Below, in pieces: positions 1 to 11,400 of a DNA stretch of 64,000 bases. A program made the translations under genes and the position numbers. Origin of the DNA: Prorocentrum cordatum (taxonomy: Eukaryota; Sar; Dinophyceae; Prorocentrales; Prorocentraceae); NCBI GenBank assembly GCA_963575745.1, contig CAUYUJ010009535.1, positions 370,809 through 434,808 of the forward strand, in the 5' to 3' direction. Below the pieces are notes generated by a model. It ran no database searches and was not told the DNA's origin. It saw only the letters and a program-made list of their open reading frames with translations. Positions within the stretch are counted from its first letter, which is position 1. Each line of letters opens with the position of its first letter.

Positions 1-471
1 CACTAGTTCGCTCACGTCCTCAGGAGCGGCCGACAAAATAAACAGTGCGATCGAGGGGGTGGTTGGTGACTTGCCATCTAGAGAGGGGGTGGGTGGGGGA
101 CAAGAGGAGCAGGTGGAGGGCGAAGGAGAGAAGAGGGAAACGAGAGGAGGTTTCGGATAAATACCGAGGGAGGGAACACGATGTAGGATTGGGAATAAAT
201 GGGCGCCAATCCTCTGCCATCCCCCCCGCCCCTACGCCGCCCCCCAGGTGACTTTCCAGCGCGAGTTCCACGAGACCGAGCCCCGGGCCCTGAACAGGCT
301 TTCAGGATGCAGCTTTGGGGGGGCCCAGGGGAGGGGGCAAGGCGCGGTGGGTTGCTTCACCAAATCCAACCCTCTCTCCACCTTCACTGCCTCCTCTCGC
401 ATCCTCCTGCCTCCTTCATTTCTCATCCTCCTTCCGCTGTTGCTGCTCAAGAGACTATCATGCGGATTGGT

Positions 472-1288
472 TTATACACGCCCAACCCTGATGCTAGCGC
501 AAACTTTTTTGGGCCGTCGGTCCGGGGCTCCGCTGACCCTGCGGGTGGCGCACCACTCTTGCTTCTCGGATTCCGACTTGTCGCTAAACCACTTTTTCAA
601 GGCCTTGTGCTTTTTCCAGCGGCGAGTTAACGCCTTGTAGTTAGAGTGGCACTTGTCACATATATCCTTCTGCGTCTTATCGTCTTCGTTCTTCTCCCAG
701 GGGGCCAGGTGCAAGCCGCAGCGCTTGCATTCAAACGCGTCATCACCTCCGATGGTTTCCTCGGCCATGGGGCACGCGAACATATTGCCTGTCTGTGGCG
801 ATGGCTTGGCCGTGGCGCACGTCGGGGCGCCACCGTCGCTGGCGCTAGAACCCTTGGGAGGCGGGCTCCAGGCAGGCAAGGCCGACATCGGCGCGAGGCC
901 AAGCGCGGCGAGCGCGCCCACTGCAGCAACAGGGCTGGACGCGGCCTGGAGATAATTTTTTTATTCCGGCCGGTAACGCTCGTTACCCCGGGGGGGGGGG
1001 GGGTCGTGCCCCCCGGGTAACGGTAACGCTTGGGCTGGGCGGGGCATGGCGAAGCAGGGGCGCTCTGCGATCGCCATAGTATGCGCGCGAGCAGCACTCT
1101 CTGCCTGAGAGCACCACAGTGGCTTGCGATTCGAGTACAAGCGCAAAGCCCGCCGCGTGGTCCCGGCACCACGCCCGCGCCCGCGCGCGCGACGACGATG
1201 ATCGACGAGCGACGAGCGACGAGGTCGACGACGACGACGACGACGTTTGCCGCCTGTTTCGGCCTCCGGAGGCCGTTTTCGGGCGCCG

Positions 1289-1343
<55 letters not shown>

Positions 1344-2096
1344 TTCGAGTACAAGCGCAAAGCCCGCAAGCACCAGCATCGCGCATGCGAGCGCCGCAAT
1401 GGCCTGCGAGCGCCCACAGTGCGCCTGCGACCACCACGCCACAGTGCGCATGCCTTCGGGCACCAGCATGTTGGAGGGGAAGACCGAGACCCCCCCCGCG
1501 CACGAGCGCTACCGTTACGGGGGGGGGAGGGGGGGGGGAGAGGCCCGGGTGACGAGCGTTACCCCCCAGAGGATAAAAAAAAAAACAATCTCCTGAGGAA
1601 TGACAGCCTTCGGGGTCTCCGAAGACGGGGCAGCATCCGAAGAGATTGGCGTCGCCGCCCCCGTAATAGCCTCGGTAACATCGGACTTCTCTTGTCCGCC
1701 AGGCGCATCGTCAGTGCTGGCCGGGATCTCATCATCAAACATCGCATTCAATTTCGCCTCCAGGCCATCGGACGCGTCGCCCTCCTGCTCGACATTCTCC
1801 GCTCCGACCTGCTTCGCGCCCTTGCCTTCACCGCCCGTGGGGGCGTCTGCCGCAGGAGTGGCCTGAGGTTCTGCGCCGACGGCGCCGCCTGGAGGGGCTG
1901 CTGGTGAAGGCGACGCGGAGGGCGTTGCACCTGGCTGCGCGGCTGAAGCATCAGGCTGCGCGGCTGCGGCTGGAGCACCCAGCTGCGCCGCTGCAGGTTC
2001 GCCTTTTGAGGACTCGCCCTTCGAAGTAGCAGAGGCTGCCGTGATTGACTTGTTGTCAGTCGGCGTCCCTGCTGCGACCTTCTTCTTATCAGCCAT
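472..2096 (-). CDS. Two-exon zinc-ribbon protein (dinoflagellate orphan), possibly incomplete at 3' end
   Basis: Exon 1 runs 2096-1592 from an ATG (MADKKK...). It encodes about 168 residues rich in Ala, Pro, Gly and Ser with no predicted fold, ending VIPQ. Exon 2 starts at 945 in phase 0 after an acceptor reading CTCCAG. It carries a four-cysteine motif, CKRCG...CDKC, with about 17 residues between the Cys pairs, followed by a basic segment (NYKALTRRWKKHKALKKW). This is compatible with a small zinc-binding module and perhaps nucleic-acid contact, but I do not recognise the family. Either the frame ends at the TAA at 472-474, or a GT donor near 537 (after ATRR) leads to further exons beyond the window. 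A degenerate spliced-leader sequence lies 74 bp upstream of the ATG. The disordered head plus Cys-pair module resembles the design of the gene at 17774-8450. The intron is an introner-like element. Confidence 0.6.
946..1591 (-). mobile_element. Introner-like intron with terminal inverted repeats
   Basis: The intron has nested inverted repeats at its two ends. The left end on the plus strand begins GAGATAATTTTTTTATTCC (949-967). The right end, read on the minus strand from 1591, begins GAGATTG, then ten T, then ATCC. Inside these, GGTAACGCTCGTTACCC (972-988) pairs with its near-complement at 1547-1563, and a GTAACGGTA block near 1015-1030 pairs with 1501-1520. A CAG triplet flanks both sides (1592-1594 and 946-948), as expected for a 3-bp target duplication. 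Splicing after the first CAG and after the second CAG leaves the exons in phase 0 and implies a GA...AG intron. The interior holds (GAC)n and two copies of TTCGAGTACAAGCGCAAAGC (1130 and 1344). Confidence 0.65.
1289..1343 (+). repeat. (GAC)n trinucleotide array
   Basis: About 18 GAC/CGA units lie inside the introner-like intron. The array is open in all frames, giving false poly-Asp, poly-Arg and poly-Thr ORFs that are not genes. Confidence 0.95.
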
Positions 2097-2169
2097 GGCA
2101 ACAGCTGATCGCTGGACAGCTCAACCCACGACTCAGAAGCCTCGCTGGAGGCCTTCTTGCTGTGCAAGT

Positions 2170-2190
2170 CTCAAGCCCAAATGGCTCCTA
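2170..2190 (-). other. Relic spliced leader upstream of the zinc-ribbon gene
   Basis: The minus strand reads GAGCCATTTGGGCTTGAG here. This matches 14 of 18 bases, without gaps, of the core of the dinoflagellate spliced leader (TAGCCATTTTGGCTCAAG, from established knowledge). It lies 74 bp upstream of the ATG at 2096 and in the same orientation, as expected if a trans-spliced mRNA was reverse transcribed and reinserted. One match of this quality could be chance. Three other genes in the window show the same arrangement. Confidence 0.5.
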
Positions 2191-2820
2191 TGCGAAGCAA
2201 ATGGTGTATCTGCTATTGCTCCTGGCTCCTGCGCTCCAATGTCCCTCCTCCTTCTCCTCCTTCTCTTTATTATCCTTGCTTCTCTTCTGCCCCCATGGCC
2301 GCCTCCTCCTCACCTGGCTCGACGCTCCCCAATGCCGCCTTCCACCCATATTGCGCCCTCATCGCCTCCTTTGCCCCTTCGGCCCCTTTGCCCCGTAAGC
2401 CCAAGCTTTCGGGGTTCCCAGGGGCCCTGCTGCATACATCGCTGAGGGCCCAGAAATGACCTCTAGAGAGAGCTCTACCCACGGGGTAATGGCGTTGGCA
2501 CACCTTGGCCCCTCGGTAGCCCCCATTGCCCCCCATTGGCGTCTGAAGAAGGAGGCCTCTCCACCTCATCGCGAGTGCATCGAACCATTTGGCTCCACCC
2601 CCCATCTTCTGCGCGGGCCAAGAATATCGAATGCTGCCTAACTTGTTGGGCGGTGAGAGCGCTACCAAGAGGGCCCCTCTTTGTTCCGACGCCGCAAACT
2701 CCTTGGTCAGATGCGAGGTGCCAAGACGCCTTCTTCCACCAGTGTTGAGCACCAATGATACCTGGAGGGGATCGGGGAGACGGGGGCATCGAACCCCCCA
2801 TGGACGGAAGGGGCAGAAAA
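2191..2820. other. Intergenic DNA, no gene seen
   Basis: Several ORFs overlap here on both strands, but none has convincing protein-like composition. The stretch separates the 3' end of the small ORF at 3258-2821 from the relic leader of the next gene. A tRNA T-arm-like hairpin at about 2775-2797 has no accompanying D or anticodon arm. Confidence 0.5.
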
Positions 2821-3258
2821 CTAAATCACAACAAAAGCTTGTTCAAATCCCAACCCCCAAAGGTGCGCATATGCGCGGGGAGCTCCACCAGGCACGCGCC
2901 AAATCATAGCCACGGCGTAAGGGTCCACGCGGCCACGGCGCCCGCGAAAGGCTGGGGCGAACCAGACCTCTGGCCTGCGTTTGGTAGCAGGGCGATACCA
3001 CACTGGCGGACATTGCTCTGGCTGAGGGAGCTCAAGAAAAGTCGGCGCCCAGAAAGGAAGGGGGTCTGGCCGCCCCGGGCGCAAATGCGGCGCCGAAAGA
3101 ACGACGGCACCCGGCTCAATATCGGGAAGGTCCCAGGCCAATTCAGAATCGTACTGGAACGGCCCGTCTCCGTAGAGGCCGCGATACCTTGGCTCAGGGA
3201 TCTCAGGAATGCCAGGGGGGCCCCAGTCAAGCATCAACATCTGAGCAACAATTGCCAC
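2821..3258 (-). CDS. Small intact orphan ORF (up to 145 residues)
   Basis: The frame is open without interruption and has protein-like composition: many Pro, Trp, Tyr and acidic residues and no low-complexity sequence, for example PEPRYRGLYGDGPFQYDSEL and WAPTFLELPQPEQ. There is no signal peptide, membrane segment or domain that I recognise. The reading may begin at the ATG near 3258, or it may be an exon starting after a CAG at about 3242 (ahead of MLMLDWGPPG). It ends at a stop at 2821. It lies in the same orientation as its neighbours and could be a gene, the last exon of a longer gene, or a fragment of a mobile element. No relic leader was found upstream. Confidence 0.4.
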   Translation of the reverse strand: MAIVAQMLMLDWGPPGIPEIPEPRYRGLYGDGPFQYDSELAWDLPDIEPGAVVLSAPHLRPGRPDPLPFWAPTFLELPQPEQCPPVWYRPATKRRPEVWFAPAFRGRRGRVDPYAVAMIWRVPGGAPRAYAHLWGLGFEQAFVVI

Positions 3259-5279
3259 GCGAACAAGAGCCAGGAGAGAACCGGGAGAAGGAACAGAGAG
3301 GCGAGATGGAGGGTTGGCAGTGACCGAGGGGGAGAGAGAAAGGGAGGGAGCGAGAGGCCAGAGAGAGAGGAATCAAATAAAACATTGTGAGATAGCACGT
3401 CGGCGCTGACATTTGACAAATGCCGACGCGTTGCATTTGCCACGTTCAACAGGTCTGTATTTCCCATGTGGTCCTTTGAGGTATGTCGTTGATGATGTTG
3501 CAGTCATGGCGCTGTTGCTCCCATCTGACATGTGGTGCGGGCCAACCCGTTGGCGGGTATGTTGCAAGTCGATTGCTTTTGCTGATGCAAGTATGTTGGT
3601 GTGTTAAGCCGTGTGCTATCACGCGTGATTTGCACGCCTTGTGATACCGCAAACATGATGACTGTGCAAAACGGAATAACCGCAGGTTCGCGTCGAACAT
3701 CGACGACATAGCAGACAAGGAGTCCCAAGGTTGCCGCGAGCGAGCCAATAGCCTATGATCAGGGCTTCCTGACGACCCTGAAACTTGCGACTCAATACTG
3801 ACGATCGTATCCTCCTTAACCTCCTCAATTCTCTCATCGCGCCCGCCCCCCAGCAGTCTCCAATTTCGCTACTCGTACCTTCGAGCTCTGACCCTGACTG
3901 TCCTTACATGGCCAGTAGCGGCTTCCCCTTCGCTTCTAGCTCATTCCTTCCTACTCTGCATGGAAAACCTAGAATTAGCAAAACAAAAAAAAACGGCAAG
4001 AGGGCGGGCGCAGGCCGATGCGCCAACCTTGCCATAGCGGAAGCAATCCTCGCGAGTGCCCAGGCTGTCGTGCAGGAGCCGAGCAGCAGGCTTGAGGGCA
4101 TCCTCCCCTAACCCAAATCGTCGTCTTCTGAAGCCTAGAGGTGGAGGAGGAGGATGAGGAGGAGGTGGAGGTGAAAGAGGAGGAGGGGAAGGAGGAGGCG
4201 GACGACGACGACCGCGACGACGACGACAGCGGCGACGACGACGTCGACGAGCGGAGGGAAGGATGCGTCGAGACAGACGCTCTGCATATGAAGAGGGTGA
4301 AGGAGAAGACTGAGCATGGGTCAGAGGGAAGGGCAACCCTCAAATTGTCCGAATAGACTGCGCCCCCCCTCCCCCCGCTGCCCTCCATTACGTCGTACAC
4401 GTTGGCGGCCTCCCAGTTCCAGCCAGCTTCGCGGGCGGCGCGCTCAGGAGCTCCGATGCCTCCCGGGCAGCAGGTCGGCAGGAGGGGGGGGGGGGGGGGA
4501 AAGCAGGAAGGCAACGCCCAAATCAAGCGCGATCCAAGTTCACAGGGTGGAACTGGCTGGGAAGAGACCTAAGGAAATCGCCCTCGGAGTGAAGGGCAGC
4601 GGACACAAACCCCACTGGCCCTTGCCCCTGGCCCCTCCTGCGCACAGCAAGGTCACTAGCTGCTTGTGGCGAGGGCGGCCGTCGACGGGGCAGACCGACT
4701 GCTGCGCCCACAGGGGATCCTCGTAGCAGCACTGCGCTGGCGCCGCCATCCCTGGAGGCCAGGCGCTAGGGGGGCCCCGGCAGAGGCCCGAGGTGCCCTT
4801 CTCGAGGGACTCGAGGCAAAATGCCTCACGAGCGGGGAAGAGAGCTCGCAACGTACTCCAGGGACTAGGGGGCAGCAGGACAAATTACCTAATCGGGACC
4901 GACGGGGCAGGAGGGCCCAGGAGGCAGGAGAGACAAGGAGGGCAGGAAGGACAAAAGAGCAGGAGACAACGCCTAAGAAAACCTTTCCTGGCGCCCTGGA
5001 ATCGGGAGACGCTGTTCTGACTCAACGAAGGAGGTGGGTCATGATCATGATGTGGTCACGGATGAAAAGCATGTGGGATGGGCCTGATGACATCAATCAA
5101 GCGGGGGCGATTCTATTCTGAATGCCAACCGCCGCACACAGCAGTAATAGCAACACCAGTTCGAAGATATGTGAATAAACGTTACAAAAAACACATTTGG
5201 GTGCGTCACAAAATCCGTCTGCATCGGTGTAATCTCTCTGAGGTCCATCTGCCTCCTGCCCGACCTTTCGTTCACCTTC

Positions 5280-5480
5280 CGTCCCCCATCCACCCCCCCG
5301 CCCGCCCCCCGTCTACCCCCCGTCCACCCCCCGTCCACCCCCCGTCCACCCCCGTCCGCCCCCCCGTCCACCCCCCCGTCCACCCCCCGTCCACCCCCCG
5401 TCCACGCCCCTCCACCCCGCCCACCCCCCCACCCCCCGCCCACCCCCCGTCCACCCCCCGTCCACCCCCCGTCCACCCCG
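5280..5480 (+). repeat. C-rich minisatellite, unit about 11 bp
   Basis: Tandem units of the form CCCCCCGTCCA, with length variation in the C run, repeat about 18 times. On the minus strand the array reads as Gly/Trp/Thr repeats, which explains the long glycine-rich ORFs here. Confidence 0.9.
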
Positions 5481-6729
5481 CGCCCTCCTTGACAACCCCT
5501 CGCCAACACTCACCTTTCATCCTCTCGGTGTGCTCGATCTCATAAGGAGGTTTTCGTGACAGAGGTGTTCGCAAGAATGTGTTGGGATGAAATGTTGAAC
5601 GGTTGTTTCAAGCATCGCGCGTTGCTGCACACAGTTGCCATGCGTTGCTTCTGAGAGGGCACATTTGCATATCAACCTGCTGCGTAAAGAACTGAACTGA
5701 CGTCGGAACATAGCGAGCGTCAGACATCGCCCCTGGCACCTGGGGTGCCAAAGGTCAGTAGACAAGTATCGAAGCTTTACCCCTCGCGCGCGCCAGAAGT
5801 CGCGCTTGACGTTCCACTCCCGAGCCAACATCAACGGTCACATGGTCAAACACCGAGAGATAACAAAATATCACGGGGTTGCTGCCTGCCTTGTCAACGT
5901 TGATGGCTGCTCGGGCGTGGATCCACAAGCGATGGCATTGAAGACTAGGCGGAGACGCTTCGAGCGCAGGAATCAGAGCGAACACAGCCCACGCTCGAGG
6001 TATCATCTTCACGTTGCTTCGCTACCCCCCTTCGTATTTCTGTAAGTGTGAAGTGCTCTATCTTTCGTGCACATCCGCTTCTCCTCCTACTCTCCAAACC
6101 TCCCTCGTCCGACGTTTCCTCCTCCTCGCTCTCTTGCTGCAAGGCCCGGCTCGGGCAGCTCGTTTTGCCTTGCCGCCTCTCAAGGCGGTCAAGCAACCTC
6201 CTCGGCGACAACGGCCTCCGCCATCGCCTCCGAGATCTCGCCCGCTGAAGGCCTCCAGCGGGCGCTGGCTGCAGGAAGGGAGGGCGCGGGGGAGCAGGAG
6301 TGAGTGAGGGAAGGAGGGTAGCGCCCGAACTGCAGAGCCCAATGTCGCATTTAGTGCTCTTCATGGGTTCAGGGGGGAGGAGGGCTCAACGCTGGCTGGA
6401 GATATCTCCCGAGGGGAGGGGCAACGAATGCGAATGTCAGGGGGCCGGGGCACCGACCAGGCCAAATTGTCTCTCCAAGGGGATGTCATGCAAGTGGCAG
6501 AGGAGGCACCGCACCGACAACCGCGATCATAATGCGTTGGTTTTATCGACAAAGAGTTTGGAAAGGTTGAAAGGATCAAGACTCTCGGCTTACGCGGCGT
6601 TGCGACGCTCCAAGAAGCCATGCCAATCAGACAGGCTTCGTCACAAAGAGAACTGTAAACCCTGGCTGTTCCTCCTATGGGTTTCTACAATTGGCTATGA
6701 CGGCTAAGTTGGCCCACGCCGAACGTAGG

Positions 6730-6812
6730 TGCGACAACTACGGCGGGCGGCTTGTGACAACGACGCGTGGGAGGGGGAAGGGGGTGTGACAACGACGGTT
6801 GCGGCCCGTGCG
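6730..6812 (+). repeat. Dispersed TGTGACAACGACG repeat, small cluster
   Basis: Three degenerate units (GCGACAACTACGG, TGTGACAACGACG, TGTGACAACGACGG) are separated by G-rich spacers. They are the same unit as the large array at about 24300-25480 and the patch at 42784-42862. Confidence 0.8.
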
Positions 6813-7139
6813 AACGCGAAACCGCATATCTCTCTCGACCCGGGGGACCTCAGAAATGAATTATTTTGAAGTGAACATTAATGGTGGCCTGAGCGCTCTT
6901 ATCCTTCAGCCCCCTATGGCCAATTGATCAGCCAGACAAGGCTAGCCCGAGAATTCAAAACAACACGAATGTCTAACTGGGAATTCCCATCCTTTCATTT
7001 CCTCACCATACAGCATCATACCATCTCATACCCCATCCGAGGAGGATTGCAGCTAGGCACCCTCTGCCTTTGAGGTCAACGGATTGCGTGGCGCCCTGGG
7101 CTGGTTGCTGGCTCCCGACGAACGGCAAAGCACTGCCGC

Positions 7140-7600
7140 TCCTCCTCCTCATCCTCATCCTCACTCCTCCTCCTCCTCCTCTCCTCCTCCTCCTCCTCCG
7201 CCCTTCTCCTCCGCCTCCTCCACCGTCCTGCATCCTTCCTTCCTTCCTTCCTTCCTTCCTTCCTACATCCTAGTCCTACTCCCTACTCTACTCCACCTCC
7301 TCCTCCTCCTCATCTCCTCCTCCTCCTCCTCCTCTTCCTCCCTCCTCCTCCTCCTCCTCCTCTCCTCCTCCTCCTCTCCTCCTCCTCCTCCTCCCCTCCT
7401 CCTCCTCAGAGGTCCTCCTCCTCCTCCTCCTCCCTCCTCCCTCCTCCCTCCTCCCTCCTCCCTCCCCCCTCCTCCCTCCTCCTCCCGCCTCCGCCCCCCC
7501 CTCCTCCTCCTGTTCCATCTTCTCCTCCGTCCTCCTCAGGTCATCCTCTCTCCTTCCGCATCCTCCGTCCACCTCCTCCCCCTCCTCACTCCTCCTCCTG
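7140..7600 (+). repeat. (CTC)n-rich polypyrimidine tract
   Basis: About 460 bp of nearly pure pyrimidine on the plus strand, mostly CTC/TCC triplets, with a (CCTT)n run at 7231-7264. It generates long Ser/Pro/Leu shadow ORFs. Confidence 0.95.
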
Positions 7601-8449
7601 GACCCTGGACCTAGGACCAAGGAGGGGGAACTGTCGCGGCCGCTTGCGCCTCAAACCCAGCGAGCTCAGGGCGCCCAGGCCAAGGCGGCCGAGGGTTGGG
7701 GATGAGGAGGCAGGAGGGAGGAGGGAGGAGGGATGGGCAGGAGGCAGGAAGGAGCAGGGAGGGAGGAGCGGATGGAGGCAGGAGGTTGAGGCACCGAGGA
7801 AGCAGCAAGGATGGTCGGAGCTTTTCGTTTTCTGCAGCCGCTGCTCCCGTGATCACCAGAAGGCGAATGAGACGTCAGCGACCGCCGAACGCTGCACGCT
7901 CCCCTATGGCGGCGCGATCTGGCAAAGCAACGCTCGTGCCCCATGCCCCCGAGTGGCAGCGCGAGCTTGCGAACTACGAACTGGCGCACTGATCATGCTC
8001 CGAGTGCGCCGAAATGGCGCTATGGACGCATGCTGGTGCAAACCTCCCTAAAGGTCGCAGAAACAGCCAACAACCGCGGACAGCGCATGCTGGACCGTTA
8101 CTGCGCAAAATTTGCAGCGTGAATTCGTGCGACGTGCTCTGTGCACTCTGACATCCTCTCTTTCCGTCCTCCTCCTCCTCCCCCCGCCTCCTCTCCTCTC
8201 CTCCCTCCTCCCTCCTCCCTGCCCTCCTCCTCCCTCCTCCCTCCTCCTCCTCCCTCTCCCTCCTCCCTCCTCAGGCCCTCCTTCTCTTCTTCCTCGTCAT
8301 TCTTCCTTCTCCCTCCACCCTCCTCTCCTCCCTCCTCCCTCCTCCTCCCCTCCTCCCTTCTCCCAATCCTCCGTCCTCGACCTCATCGCCCGCCTCTCCT
8401 CCCTCTCCTCTCACCTCTCACAGGACCTTCTCTGAGCGCCCGGGCGCGT

Positions 8450-11400
8450 TCATGGGCCACTGCGGCGATGCCTCTTCGCCTGCGCGGCCGTGGCTGCGGC
8501 AAGCACCTCGTTGACGGCACCAGTCACGCAGCCGTGAGGGACCATCAGGTTGAAGTTGCCCTCGCCCACGAGGTGCGCCTTGGCCTCCAAAGAGGCAGTC
8601 ACCTTCTTCAGGTTGGCAGCCAGATCGGCGAGGGCCAACGACTCACCCCGATACATGGCCTGAAGAAGTGCCATCGACGCCGAAAGCTGGCCAGCGCGGC
8701 ACACCACTGGGTCATCGGACCACCAAGGACGCTGCTCCTTCTGCTGCGGCGAACGGCCAGACACCTCGCCTGCCTGGACCATCAGCGGGACGCAGGACTC
8801 GTTGAAAAACTTCCAACCGAAGAACCTTATTACCCCGCCGGCCGCTATGCCCACCACCAGGGGCCGGAGGACGACGGAGGAAAGGAGAAAGGAAGGAGAG
8901 CGCAAAGGCGTAGGTCGACAAGGGAGGACCTCCTTCCTCCTCATCCTCTCCTCACCCTTTCCCGTTTCCCCTTTCCCTCCTCCTCTCTCCTCCCTCCTTC
9001 CTCCTCCTCATCCTCCTTCCTTCTCCTCAGCCTCCTCCTCCCTCCTCCTGCTTTTCCTCCTGCTCTTCCTCCCTCGTCGTCCGTCCTCCTCAGCCCCTCC
9101 TCCCTCCTCCTCCCTCCTCCTCCTCCTGAGCCCCCTGCTCATCAACCCCCCTCCTCCTTCTCATCCTCCCTCCTCCCTGCTCCTCCCTCCTCATCTCCTC
9201 ACTCCTCGCTCCCCAGGGGCCAAGGCCCCCGCAACTTCTTCGCCGCATCGCTGCTGATGATCGGCAGGTATTTCGCAGACTCCTTTCTGTCGACGATCAC
9301 GCCCGTCGAGCTCATCTGCTCCAAGAGGTCGGCGAACGGCATGCCGCCAATGCCGAAACCCTCCTCCTCAGGCGTCGCCGCGAGGATGTCCTTCGTGGCT
9401 CTCGCCAAGTCGTCGAGCCTGTGCAGGACGACGAAGCACATGCCCTCTGTGGCCGTCGCACTCGCCGTCCCCAAGGTCCGCAACAGCGGAGTAACCTTGC
9501 ACCCGGCGGCCAGCCACGTCGACACGAACTCCTCGACGTCGACGAGGGCCGTGCGCCGCAGGCAGATCACTGCATTGAGGGCACTGGCGTACTGGGTCGT
9601 CAGCGTGGCGCGGTGCGACAGCAGCTGCTCCTGACGAGGTGGCGGGAGAAGACGGAAGGAGGAGAAGATAGGGAGGCGCAGGAGGAAGGAAGGAGGAGGG
9701 GTGAGGAGGGGGAGGAGAGGAGGAGGCGAGGAGGACGTGAGGGGTGAGACGGCGAGGAGGAGGGAGGAGAGGAGGTGGGGCGGGATGAGGGATGAGGAGG
9801 AGGGGCAGAGGAGGAGAGGAGGATGAGGAAGGAGAGCGTGGGGGGCAGTTGAAGCTTCACCTCTGCCTCCTCCATCCTTCCTCCTCCTCCCATCCTCCCT
9901 CCTCTCGCTCTCTTTCTCTCTCCCTCCTCCCTCCTCCTCGACCTCATCACTCATGACCCATCACTGCGTCCTTCTTCCTTCCGTTCCCCCTCCCCCCTGC
10001 TTCCTCCTCCGCTCCACCTCCGCCCCCCCTCCCCTCCACCCTTCATCCTTTCCTTTCATTGATCCTCACTCCTCCCTTCCTCCTCCCTCCCTCCCTCTTC
10101 AGCGCTCGGTCATGGCGGGCCTTCAAGTTGGCACCGTCGTCCGTGACCTCTATCTGGTCCGACCACCCGGCAGGGAACAAGCTCACGTTCGCGGAGAAGC
10201 TGCCGTCCTTGTTGTGGACCCCCGTCTTGGCCACCACAGCTCTGCAGGACAGGACTTCCTTGCAAAACCAATGGAGCTTCGCGGACACCAGCACGTGGTC
10301 ACCCGAGAACTTCAACACGCGCGAGGCGTCAGCTGGGTCTCGCAACGTCGGCCCCCACGAGTCCGACAACACTGAACGATAACGGCAAACCGCAGCTGCA
10401 GCATTGTTCAGGGCGTCCAAGCCAGCAACCTGAGAATCTGTCCACTGGTCAGTGTCCGTCGCCAAACTGTGGCAGACCTGGTCAAGCTGCTGCATCATGT
10501 CAACGGCGGGACCGCTGCCGCCGTCTGGGCTAAAAATCTTGGCCACTCTGAAGATGTCCCAGCTCGACGACAGCTCGATAACAGTCTGGCAGGCCTCTTG
10601 GACCATCTCTTTGGATTTCTGGACGGCTGGAGCCCACTGGTCAACCTTCCCGATGCGATCCTGGAGCTGCGAAGCCGCCTCGGGGTTCGCAAGGATGTGC
10701 TCAACAAAGGCTCCCAAGTCAGATGAGGCAATATTCCCGACGCTAATGTTGGCATTGAACCTCAGCGCGTAGAGCCCACAAGCCCACGAATTAGCACAGT
10801 CTGCGACAAGTGAGCACGCTGCGCCAACTCTTGCGGCACGTTCTGCATTGAGAAAAGTACTCGGCGCCGCCGCAGCGCAACCGATCTCCTTGAGCAGCTG
10901 GATCGCTGGACCAAGGCTGGCGCGACTCGATACGTTCACAACTTCAGCGAGCGCCCTGTTAAGGATGATCGCGTACCGGGCTGAGGTGGCCATCTCGAAG
11001 CTCTCCGAAATGTTGTCAAGTTTCTGCTGGGCCTGGCGGGGGGGAGGGGGCGGAGGGGAGAAAGGTGAAGGAAGGGTGAAGGGCCGGTGAAGGGGGGTGA
11101 AGTGGTAACATTTGAATATGATACTGATATCCATGGCAGAGGGCCAACTGGTCAAGGGCGTCTGGGATCAGCCCACGGGGCCCACGAGGACCAGAGAGCC
11201 CGAGGACCCTTGATTCCTGGCAACTCTCTCACGTCAGATACCACCTGGCCTGTTAATAAATAATTAATAAGCACTAGCCCCCTGCGAGTGAAGGAGGTAC
11301 GAGGTACGCAGGTACGCGGCCTTGCTGATGTCCTCCTTCATCTGCAACTTGAACCGTTCAGTTGAGCTCTCAAGCAGCTTGTCCAGCTGAGTCTTGGCAT

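Larger units (their letters stand above)
3259..8449. other. 5.2 kb gene-poor region with repeats
   Basis: I see no exon here that stands clearly above its shadow frames. Weak candidates around 6050-6280 and 7640-8050 are open in several frames at once. The region holds a CCCCCCGTCCA minisatellite (about 5280-5480), a small patch of the TGTGACAACGACG repeat (6730-6812), a long CTC-rich block (7140-7600) with a (CCTT)n run at 7231-7264, and a second CTC block (8160-8390). Confidence 0.6.

Noticed and set aside
1119-1907. Poly-Asp, poly-Arg and poly-Thr ORFs across the (GAC)n array.
   Set aside because: All frames of (GAC)n are open, and the array lies inside the intron of the minus-strand gene.
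2768-2800. GGGGGTTCGATGCCCCC, resembling the T-arm of a tRNA.
   Set aside because: No D-arm, anticodon arm or acceptor stem can be found at the right distances. It is a simple G/C hairpin.
7084-7614. Long Ser/Pro/Leu ORFs over the CTC tracts, as also at 8141, 33657, 34547 and elsewhere.
   Set aside because: They are artefacts of stop-free triplet repeats. Only the non-repetitive parts of such ORFs were treated as exons.
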